Assembly (NCBI RefSeq): GCF_900129655.1
Contig: NZ_FQWK01000005.1
Span: 310,001 to 374,000, forward strand
Source of the DNA: Bacteroides clarus YIT 12056
GTDB lineage: Bacteria > Bacteroidota > Bacteroidia > Bacteroidales > Bacteroidaceae
Direction: 5' to 3'
Length of the DNA: 64,000 bases
Positions within the stretch are counted from its first letter, which is position 1; the number at the start of each line of letters is the position of its first letter. The position numbers and the translations under genes were made by a program. Below are positions 52,160 through 59,286 of this stretch, piece after piece. The notes beneath the pieces are model-generated. The model did no database searches and had not been told where the DNA came from. It worked only from the letters and a program-made list of their open reading frames with translations.

Positions 52160-52232
52160 GATAGTATTAAAAGGCTTATAATATGATATTAAAAGCCTTT
52201 CAATACTATATTATAAGCCTTTTAATAGTATC
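52160..52232. repeat. Three-armed palindrome between rpoN and pepP
   Basis: A 25-bp arm (52160-52184) pairs with 52208-52232 at 24 of 25 positions. Between them, 52185-52209 is a third, inverted copy that can pair with the first arm at about 21 of 24 positions. The same sequence can therefore fold in two exclusive ways. There is no T tract. It lies in the 380-bp gap between two divergent genes; the rest of the gap holds the two promoters only. Confidence 0.85.
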
Positions 52233-52338
52233 TTACCATAGGGAAGACAGGGGTAGGGCATCGGACACGGGTTCGGCTACTGAATGGTTCTTCTTCATAC
52301 ATGTTCGGGTTTTATCTTATCCTTTCAAATTTTCTTCT

Positions 52339-52346
52339 TATCTTTG
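52339..52346 (+). promoter_or_regulatory. -7 promoter box for pepP-like gene
   Basis: TATCTTTG, 29 bp upstream of the ATG at 52376. Confidence 0.5.
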
Positions 52347-52375
52347 TGGTATAACTATTAAAATTACGGAATATC

Positions 52376-53749
52376 ATGTTTGCTAAAGAAACGTATATAC
52401 AGCGTCGGGCCCTGCTGAAGAAAAACATAGGCTCAGGAGTGTTGCTGTTCTTAGGTAATGACGAGCAAGGACTGCATTATGAAGATAATACCTTCCGTTA
52501 TCGCCAGGATTCTACATTTTTATATTATTTCGGCTTGTCGTTTGCCGGTTTGTCGGCGATTATCGACCTTGACGGGGACAAGGAGATTATATTTGGAGAT
52601 GAGCTCACGATTGACCATATCGTCTGGATGGGCACCCAGCCTACCCTGAAAGAGAAAAGTGAGCGTGTGGGCATTACGGATGTGATGCCTTCTTCCGACA
52701 TCGCGGACTATCTTCACAAAGCGGTGCGCAAAGGACAGACCGTGCATTATCTCCCCCCTTACCGGGCGGAACATAAGTTGAAACTGATGGACTGGCTGGG
52801 CATTCCGCCTGCACGTCAGGAAGGTTCTGTCCCTTTTATCCGCGCGATTGTGGCGCAGCGCAGCTATAAGTCCACCGAAGAAATAGAAGAAATAGAAAAG
52901 GCGTGTAATGTGACGGCCGATATGCATATTACGGCAATGAAAGTGCTCCGTCCGGGCATGTATGAATACGAAGTCGTAGCGGAGATGAACCGGGTGGCCG
53001 AGTCCAATAATTGCGAGCTTTCTTTTGCGACGATTGCTACGGTCAACGGACAGACTTTGCACAATCATTATCATGGCAATAGAGTGAAGCCGGGAGATTT
53101 ATTCCTGATTGATGCCGGTGCGGAAGTTGAGTCGGGCTATGCGGGTGATATGTCTTCCACGATTCCTGCCGATAAAACATTTACCCCTCGCCAGCGAGCC
53201 GTTTACGAGATTCAGAATGCGATGCATCTGGAGTCTGTCAAGGCGCTTCGTCCGGGTATTCCTTATATGGATGTTTATGACCTTTCCGCCCGTGTTATGG
53301 TAGAGGGCATGAAAAGCCTCGGCCTGATGAAAGGTAATGCCGAAGATGCCGTGCGCGAAGGCGCGCATGCCTTGTTCTATCCTCATGGATTGGGACATAT
53401 GATGGGGCTGGATGTGCATGATATGGAAAACCTCGGAGAGATTTGGGTGGGTTACAACGGTCAGCCCAAGAGTACGCAGTTCGGCCGTAAGAGCCAGCGT
53501 CTTGCCATTCCTCTGGAACCGGGCTTTGTACATACCGTTGAACCGGGCATTTACTTTATTCCCGAACTGATAGACCTGTGGAAAGGTGAGAAGAAGTTTA
53601 AGGACTTCATCAACTATGATAAAGTGGAAGAATACCGCAACTTCGGCGGCATCCGCAATGAAGAAGATTATCTGATAACGGAAACCGGTGCACGTCGCTT
53701 AGGCAAAAAGATTCCGTTGACACCGGAAGAGGTGGAAGCGTTGAGATAA
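52376..53749 (+). CDS. Xaa-Pro aminopeptidase (M24B)
   Basis: A 457-residue dinuclear-metal peptidase of the aminopeptidase P type that removes N-terminal residues preceding proline. The N-terminal creatinase-like domain is followed by the pita-bread domain with metal ligands in FLIDAGAEVESGYAGDMSSTIP, LGHMMGLDVHD, VHTVEPGIYF and RNFGGIRNEEDYLI. Length is typical. Cytosolic. It converges with the kinase-like gene; between them lies an inverted heptamer array. Confidence 0.95.
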   Translation: MFAKETYIQRRALLKKNIGSGVLLFLGNDEQGLHYEDNTFRYRQDSTFLYYFGLSFAGLSAIIDLDGDKEIIFGDELTIDHIVWMGTQPTLKEKSERVGITDVMPSSDIADYLHKAVRKGQTVHYLPPYRAEHKLKLMDWLGIPPARQEGSVPFIRAIVAQRSYKSTEEIEEIEKACNVTADMHITAMKVLRPGMYEYEVVAEMNRVAESNNCELSFATIATVNGQTLHNHYHGNRVKPGDLFLIDAGAEVESGYAGDMSSTIPADKTFTPRQRAVYEIQNAMHLESVKALRPGIPYMDVYDLSARVMVEGMKSLGLMKGNAEDAVREGAHALFYPHGLGHMMGLDVHDMENLGEIWVGYNGQPKSTQFGRKSQRLAIPLEPGFVHTVEPGIYFIPELIDLWKGEKKFKDFINYDKVEEYRNFGGIRNEEDYLITETGARRLGKKIPLTPEEVEALR

Positions 53750-53819
53750 TTGAAAGTTGGGAGTTGAGAGTTGCCATGCAGCATAATAGCGCAGCCAACT
53801 TTCAACTCCCAACTTTCAA
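53750..53819. repeat. Inverted heptamer array between pepP and the kinase-like gene
   Basis: The left arm (53750-53773) consists of TTGAAAG, TTGGGAG, TTGAGAG, TTG; the right arm (53796-53819) is its complement in 7-bp units CAACTTT, CAACTCC, CAACTTT, CAA. The arms match at 23 of 24 positions with a 22-nt loop. The array fills the whole space between two convergent genes and may also work as a terminator, although no T run follows. Confidence 0.85.
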
Positions 53820-53823
53820 CTGC

Positions 53824-55329
53824 CTAAGCGTGTAGTTCCAATACAAACCGTGCCCCTTTTGTGTAGCTGCCGTCCAGTGTCAGGCTGCCATTCATTTTGG
53901 CGGCAATCAATGAACAGATGGGCAATCCCAAGCCATCGCCCTTTGTCAGGTCTTTTACTTCGGTAAAGGGTTTGAATATGTCTTCCCGTTGCTCTTCGGG
54001 GATGCCGCAACCCGTATCGCTGATAATGAACTGATGCGTATGGGCGCCGCGTTTCTTGAAATCCAACCATATTTTTCCGCCTGCGGGAGTATATTCGGCG
54101 GCGTTCTCCAATAAATGTAGCAAGATGCGTTCCAAGTGTTCCGGGTTAATCTTCACATTCAGTTTGGGAGCGTTGACGGTGAGGGTGACGTCTTCTTGTA
54201 CCTTGCCCCTTACTTTGTCCATGACGCTTTCGCAGAAAGTCGAGATATTTTTCTCCTGTACTTCGTAAGGCTCCGACAGGCTGTTCTCCAGTTCGGACAG
54301 CTCTTGAATGTGACCGGAGAAAGCACGCAACGCTTGTACACCGGGCAGCTTCGGGTCGAGGGTATCCAAAGTAGGCTCCATTTGGGAGGAGATATTCTGA
54401 ATGAATTCGGTCTTTAGCTCATTGTGCTCGTTGGCGATGCTGATAGCTTTCTTTTGTTTGCGTGTCAGCATGATGAAGCGTAATAATATGACGGCTCCTA
54501 TCGCTAATGCCGCAGCTAAAACGGCTGCCAGGATGCAGAGGCCGATGATGATATATTGCTTGGCGGAAAGGGAATCGTCTTTCTCCTGAATGGTGGCCAG
54601 ACTTTCATCATATTTCTTTTTCACTATATTCAGCTCGTCTTGTGCGGTAAGCGCCTTAACGGAATCTGTCCAGATGATATATTTGTCGTAGGTACGCGCT
54701 ACCAGCCCCGCATTGTTCGCTTTGCGGGCAATGCTTATGAGGGTCTTGTAACATTCGTCTACTTTGGCGTAATTCTTTTGCCGCTTGTATTGCTCTATCA
54801 GCTTCTTGAAGGCCGTATCTCCCTGTGAGTTCATGCCGAAAGTATAGTAATAATCGGCTTGGGTGTACAGGAAATCATTGCTTAAAGAATCATTCCCGGC
54901 TGCTTTGGCGGTCTCTTCCAGCTTGTTCAACTGTTCTTTGGCGCGGGCGGGGTTTTTAGTGTTGATGTACATCTGTAACCGTTCTTTGTTGATACGGAAA
55001 CGCAGGTCGGGGAGCTTCTTTTTAAGCTTTTGTTCACCGGTTCCCACCAGCTGTTCGGCGCCGCGCAGAAGCTCGAACGCTTCTTTATAATAGTTTTCCC
55101 GATGATAGAGGGCGCTGGCATTGACACCGCATTCTACCGCTTGCGTATATTCTTCCTGCGAGGCAAAGGAATTGTAGGCTTGAAGAAAGAGATAGCGGGC
55201 TTTGATATATTCTTTTTTGGCAAGGCTTTCTTGCGCTTGTTTCATCAGTTCATCGGCGCGGCTTTGCGCATAGGCTTGGGTACACAGGCAGAAAAATGCC
55301 GCCAAAAGTATTGTAATGATTCTTTTCAT
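53824..55329 (-). CDS. TPR-containing histidine-kinase-like protein lacking the phospho-acceptor histidine
   Basis: A 501-residue inner-membrane protein: signal peptide (about 1-22), a periplasmic TPR-like domain (about 25-250), one TM (about 258-284), a short coiled linker and an HATPase_c domain. ATPase boxes are intact: LLHLLENAAEYTPAG (N box), SDTGCGIP (G1) and KGDGLGLPI (G2). At the dimerization motif, where kinases have FxxNxSHExRTPL, this protein has FIQNISSQMEPTL: the histidine (position 315) is serine and the next Glu is Gln. No response regulator is adjacent. The start 55329 is preferred because a longer frame starting at 55359 overlaps the -7 box at 55357-55364. Confidence 0.85.
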   Translation of the reverse strand: MKRIITILLAAFFCLCTQAYAQSRADELMKQAQESLAKKEYIKARYLFLQAYNSFASQEEYTQAVECGVNASALYHRENYYKEAFELLRGAEQLVGTGEQKLKKKLPDLRFRINKERLQMYINTKNPARAKEQLNKLEETAKAAGNDSLSNDFLYTQADYYYTFGMNSQGDTAFKKLIEQYKRQKNYAKVDECYKTLISIARKANNAGLVARTYDKYIIWTDSVKALTAQDELNIVKKKYDESLATIQEKDDSLSAKQYIIIGLCILAAVLAAALAIGAVILLRFIMLTRKQKKAISIANEHNELKTEFIQNISSQMEPTLDTLDPKLPGVQALRAFSGHIQELSELENSLSEPYEVQEKNISTFCESVMDKVRGKVQEDVTLTVNAPKLNVKINPEHLERILLHLLENAAEYTPAGGKIWLDFKKRGAHTHQFIISDTGCGIPEEQREDIFKPFTEVKDLTKGDGLGLPICSLIAAKMNGSLTLDGSYTKGARFVLELHA

Positions 55330-55356
55330 TATAGGTGAGTTTGTTTTATTTGCATA

Positions 55357-55364
55357 CAAAGTTA
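55357..55364 (-). promoter_or_regulatory. -7 promoter box for the kinase-like gene
   Basis: TAACTTTG on the minus strand, 28 bp upstream of the chosen start at 55329. Confidence 0.5.
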
Positions 55365-55421
55365 GAACTTTCTTTGCTATATTGTATGCGGAAATTTAAA
55401 AAGGTTGTTTTCGCAGCCGGC

Positions 55422-57095
55422 TTAGTACTTGAAACTGCTGCCGCCCAAGAACTCCCTGAGCAGGGATGTCGGTGGAATTTCCTTGTCCTGTACCGGTGTG
55501 AAGTACTTGATGAACTTCATGAGCCGGTAGGCTTCGGCGTATTCGGGACAATTGCGCGGCACGCCGGTAAGTATGGGCTCTGCATGGCAACGCAGTACGG
55601 CAAACTCGAATAACAAGGCGGAGTTGAACATGACATCGGCATTCTCTTGATAAGGGAATATCCATTTGTCTTCGCCTGCACGCACGCTGGGCCAGCGTGA
55701 GATGGTTTCCTGAGCCGAATATCCCCGATAGTTGAAGTCGCGGATGATGCGGCGCAACAAGCGGTTGTCCGTTGTGGGAATCCAGTTGTGGTCGTCCAGC
55801 GAGATGGTTGTCAGTGCGGATACGTAAATCTTGTATTTACTTTCAGCGGGAATTTGCGGGGTAAGCTCCGGATTCAGGGCATGAATTCCTTCCAATATAA
55901 GAATGGTGTGCTCGTCGATACGCAGTTTGTCTCCTTTATATTCTTTTTTGCCCAGCGTAAAGTTGAACCGGGGAAGCTCCACCTCTTCTCCCCGCAGTAA
56001 GGCTTGCAACTGGTTGTTGAACAGCTCGAGGTCGAGGGCGTAAAGGGATTCGTAATCGTAATCGCCGTTTTCATCGCGTGGGGTGTCTTCGCGGTCTACG
56101 AAGTAATTATCCAATGAGATGGGATAGGGGCGCAGGCCGTTGGTCATCAACTGTACCGAGAGCCGTTTGCTAAAGGTCGTTTTCCCGGACGAGGAAGGAC
56201 CGGAGATCAGTACGAGCTTTACGCGGTTGCCGTTTTCTCCCCGGTGGTAGATTTCATCGGCAATCTGGGCTATCTTCTTTTCTTGCAGGGCTTCGGCCAC
56301 ATTAATCAAATCGGTGGCATGCCCTTCTTCGCAGGCAAGGTTGAAGTCGCCTACGTTGCTTAATCCCATGATATAGTTCCAACGCAGGTGTTCTTTGAAT
56401 ACATCGAGCATCTTTTCCTGTTTTACCACTTCTTCCAATACGGTCGGGTTTTCCTTGTTCGGGATGCGCAGCAGGAGGCCGTCGTAATATTTTACGATGT
56501 CGAACAGTTTGATAAAGCCTGTGCCGGGTAACAGGTTACCGTAATAGTAATCCACCGTATCTCCCAGCGTATAATAATAGGTATATAGGGAACCGGATGT
56601 TTCCAGCAGCTTTACTTTGTCGTTCATTCCCCGTTCGCTGAATACCCGCACGGCTTCGGTGGTATGGCATTCGGTACGGCGGAAAGGGATGTCTTCGGCT
56701 ATGATTTCCTGCATCCGTTTCTTTATGGCCGACACGTCTTCCAGCTCGATAGGCCGTCCGATGCGGAGATTGCAGAAATAGCCTTTGGATACGGGATGTT
56801 CCACAAACAGCTTTCCTTCCGGAAATAATTCACTGACAGCCTTATATAGGATAAAGCAGAGTGAGCGGACATACGTACGCATGCCGGAAGAATCCCGTAC
56901 ATCCAGAAATTCCACGTCTTTATTATTATATACCCGGAAATTCAGTCCTTCGGAACGGTTATTTACTTTGGCGCTGACTACCGGATAAGGAAAATTAAGA
57001 TTAAAACCGTAATAAATATCCAAAAGTGAGCTTCCTATAGGGAATTCTTTAGAAATATTATTATTTTTGCAACAAATTTGTAACATGTGTTTCAT
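55422..57095 (-). CDS. Uridine kinase-like protein with N-terminal TGS/ThrRS-type domains
   Basis: A 557-residue fusion. Residues 1-60 resemble a TGS domain, and the following part (up to about 220; FVEHPVSKGYFCNL, IAEDIPFRR) resembles the editing-associated region of threonyl-tRNA synthetase. From about 290 it is a uridine kinase/PRK-type P-loop kinase (GPSSSGKTT, 299-307; then PISLDNYFVDREDTPRDENGDYDYESLYAL). Members are annotated as nucleoside kinases; the substrate and the reason for the TGS fusion are unsettled. The start at 57095 gives a normal N-terminus (MKHMLQICCKN); an upstream ATG at 57155 would lie 24 bp from the divergent Na/Pi gene. Confidence 0.9.
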   Translation of the reverse strand: MKHMLQICCKNNNISKEFPIGSSLLDIYYGFNLNFPYPVVSAKVNNRSEGLNFRVYNNKDVEFLDVRDSSGMRTYVRSLCFILYKAVSELFPEGKLFVEHPVSKGYFCNLRIGRPIELEDVSAIKKRMQEIIAEDIPFRRTECHTTEAVRVFSERGMNDKVKLLETSGSLYTYYYTLGDTVDYYYGNLLPGTGFIKLFDIVKYYDGLLLRIPNKENPTVLEEVVKQEKMLDVFKEHLRWNYIMGLSNVGDFNLACEEGHATDLINVAEALQEKKIAQIADEIYHRGENGNRVKLVLISGPSSSGKTTFSKRLSVQLMTNGLRPYPISLDNYFVDREDTPRDENGDYDYESLYALDLELFNNQLQALLRGEEVELPRFNFTLGKKEYKGDKLRIDEHTILILEGIHALNPELTPQIPAESKYKIYVSALTTISLDDHNWIPTTDNRLLRRIIRDFNYRGYSAQETISRWPSVRAGEDKWIFPYQENADVMFNSALLFEFAVLRCHAEPILTGVPRNCPEYAEAYRLMKFIKYFTPVQDKEIPPTSLLREFLGGSSFKY

Positions 57096-57178
57096 GATGT
57101 CTTTTTTTGGGGTGATTAATACGTTAAATATAAGACATAATAACAAATGGCACAACGAAACACTTTAACTAATTAAAG

Positions 57179-58876
57179 ATGGAATATTCTTTTTATGATT
57201 TTTTAAAGCTGCTTGGCTCATTGGCATTGTTCCTCTACGGAATGAAAATTATGAGTGAGGGACTTCAAAAATTCGCCGGCGACCGCTTGCGGAAGATTTT
57301 AACCGCTATGACGACCAACCGGGTGACCGGCGTTCTGACAGGTGTGCTTATCACGGCGCTCATCCAGTCTTCCTCGGCAACTACCGTCATGGTAGTGAGT
57401 TTTGTCAATGCCGGGCTGCTGACCTTGTCACAATCTATCGGTGTTATCATGGGTGCCAATATCGGTACTACCGTTACGGCTTGGATTATCTCCGCATTGG
57501 GATTTAAGGTCGACATCGCTGCTTTTGCCCTTCCTCTTTTAGCCTTTGGCATTCCTCTTATGTTTTCTCAAAAAAGCGCCCGCAAGTCCATAGGTGAGTT
57601 TATCTTTGGCTTCTCTTTCCTTTTCATGGGGCTTTCTTTGCTGCAATCCAATGCCCCCGACTTGAGCCATAACCCGGATATGCTGGCTTTTGTGCAGGAC
57701 TATACGGACATGGGATACCTGTCCATTCTGTTATTTGTCTTGATAGGAACGGTATTGACCATGATTGTGCAGGCTTCCGCGGCGACAATGGCGATAACTC
57801 TTATTATGTGTGCCAATGGCTGGATTAGTTTTGAATTGGGAGCGGCGCTTGTGCTCGGTGAGAATATCGGTACGACCATAACGGCCAATCTTGCGGCGCT
57901 TACCGCCAATACGCAGGCAAGGAGGGCTGCGTTGGCGCATCTGGCGTTCAATGTCTTCGGTGTTATATGGGTATTGTGCTTGTTTGTGCCTTTTACGCAA
58001 GGAGTATCTTGGTTTGTGGAAAATGTAATGGGTACTAACGATCCCGCCGTTGCCGTTTCATTCAAGCTGTCGGCTTTCCATACTTGTTTTAATATCTGCA
58101 ATGTGTTGATATTGATATGGTTCGTGAAGTTTATAGAGCGTACGGTTTGTGCCATTATCCCGCAGAAGGAGCAGGACGAGGAATATCGCTTGCGCTTTAT
58201 CACGGGTGGTATGCTTTCTACGGCCGAGCTTTCCATTTTGCAGGCGAGCAAGGAGATTCATCTGTTTGCGGAACGTACGCATCGTATGTTCGGCATGGTA
58301 CGCGACTTGCTGCATACCGATAAAGATGATGATTTCAATAAACTGTTCAGCCGGATAGAGAAGTACGAGAATATCAGCGACAGTATGGAACTGGAGATTG
58401 CCAACTATCTGAACCAGGTGTCGGAAGGCCGTTTAAGTTCTGAGAGTAAGTTGCAAATCCGGGCTATGCTGCGCGAGGTGACGGAGATAGAGAGTATCGG
58501 TGACAGTTGTTACAACTTGGCGCGTACTATCAATCGCAAGCGTCAGGCGAATCTGGAATTTACGGAGAAGCAATACGAGCATATCCATTTTATGATGAAG
58601 CTGACCGATGATGCTCTCGGACAAATGATTGTGGTGGTAGAACGTACGGAACATCAAGGTATCGATGTGAACAAGTCGTTTAACCTTGAAAATGAAATCA
58701 ACAATTACCGCAACCAGTTGAAGAATCAGAATATCCTTGACGTCAACAACAAGGAATATGATTATCAGATGGGTGTCTATTATATGGATATCATTGCGGA
58801 ATGTGAAAAGCTGGGCGATTACGTTGTCAACGTGGTGGAAGCCAGCAGTGATATAAAAGAAAAGAAAGCGTCTTAG
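57179..58876 (+). CDS. Na/Pi cotransporter family protein with PhoU-like C-terminus
   Basis: A 565-residue transporter. The N-terminal domain (about 1-330) has the paired inverted repeats of the type II Na-Pi family: [17 protein letters not shown] and [11 protein letters not shown], repeated as [17 protein letters not shown] and [15 protein letters not shown]. The C-terminal third (about 345-560) is a helical PhoU-like domain. It probably moves phosphate with sodium and senses or limits it. Its stop codon overlaps the stop codon of the rubredoxin gene on the other strand by four bases. Confidence 0.94.
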   Translation: MEYSFYDFLKLLGSLALFLYGMKIMSEGLQKFAGDRLRKILTAMTTNRVTGVLTGVLITALIQSSSATTVMVVSFVNAGLLTLSQSIGVIMGANIGTTVTAWIISALGFKVDIAAFALPLLAFGIPLMFSQKSARKSIGEFIFGFSFLFMGLSLLQSNAPDLSHNPDMLAFVQDYTDMGYLSILLFVLIGTVLTMIVQASAATMAITLIMCANGWISFELGAALVLGENIGTTITANLAALTANTQARRAALAHLAFNVFGVIWVLCLFVPFTQGVSWFVENVMGTNDPAVAVSFKLSAFHTCFNICNVLILIWFVKFIERTVCAIIPQKEQDEEYRLRFITGGMLSTAELSILQASKEIHLFAERTHRMFGMVRDLLHTDKDDDFNKLFSRIEKYENISDSMELEIANYLNQVSEGRLSSESKLQIRAMLREVTEIESIGDSCYNLARTINRKRQANLEFTEKQYEHIHFMMKLTDDALGQMIVVVERTEHQGIDVNKSFNLENEINNYRNQLKNQNILDVNNKEYDYQMGVYYMDIIAECEKLGDYVVNVVEASSDIKEKKAS

Positions 58877-58885
58877 GACGCTTTC
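58864..58885. terminator. Hairpin spanning the overlapping stops of the Na/Pi transporter and rubredoxin genes
   Basis: GAAAGCGTC (58864-58872) and GACGCTTTC (58877-58885) pair around TTAG, the tetranucleotide that contains both stop codons. The hairpin is made of coding sequence of both genes and is likely a shared terminator or mutual protection against read-through. Confidence 0.6.
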
Positions 58886-59034
58886 TCAAATTCATCTTTG
58901 CCTACTCCACACAAGGGGCAAACCCAATCATCGGGAAGGTCTTCAAAGGATGTTCCCGGTTCTATTCCGTTTTCAGGATCTCCCAGTTCCGGGTCATAAA
59001 CGTATTCGCAAATAGTGCAGATGTACTTTTCCAT
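58873..59034 (-). CDS. Rubredoxin
   Basis: A 53-residue iron protein with four cysteine ligands at C6, C9 (CTIC), C39 and C42 (CPLC), and the usual [33 protein letters not shown] core. One mononuclear iron site carries single electrons, in anaerobes often to peroxide- or oxygen-reducing partners (rubrerythrin, FprA). The gene is easily missed because of its size. The start at 59034 is ATG and the protein ends EFEKAS. Its stop overlaps the stop of the Na/Pi transporter gene. The 250-bp region upstream (59035-59286) is non-coding; it holds the promoter of the Ca-ATPase gene and nothing else I can identify. Confidence 0.97.
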   Translation of the reverse strand: MEKYICTICEYVYDPELGDPENGIEPGTSFEDLPDDWVCPLCGVGKDEFEKAS

Positions 59035-59251
59035 AACTTTCTTTTATTTAAAATTCTTCTTTAATAACAATTGAAGTCTCCTTTTTGTTTACCGTTCAGG
59101 TAAAAAAAGTGCATTTGTTATCCCAACCTCCAAAACGCATCTTTATGGAGATGACCGGTGGGAGCGGAAGCCGGAATAATTAAAAAAGGAGCACCGGATT
59201 TGTAAAACCTATAAAAAGATTTAATAACATTCTCTATACAAATTATTGTTG

Positions 59252-59259
59252 TATTTTTG
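59252..59259 (+). promoter_or_regulatory. -7 promoter box for the Ca-type ATPase
   Basis: TATTTTTG, 27 bp upstream of the ATG at 59287. An in-frame TTG at 59257 lies within this box and cannot be the start. Confidence 0.55.
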
Positions 59260-59286
59260 CAATTCAATTTAAACCTAACGATTTGC

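Noticed and set aside
55330..55359. Ten-residue extension of the kinase-like protein
   Set aside because: It precedes a good signal peptide, overlaps the -7 box, and would spoil the N-terminal signal.
59257..59286. Ten-residue extension of the Ca-type ATPase
   Set aside because: The TTG is within the -7 box; MTATKDDF at 59287 is the first usable start.
59035..59286. Possible small RNA or gene in the rubredoxin-ATPase gap
   Set aside because: I see only A/T-rich sequence and one promoter box; no conserved structure or reading frame could be supported.
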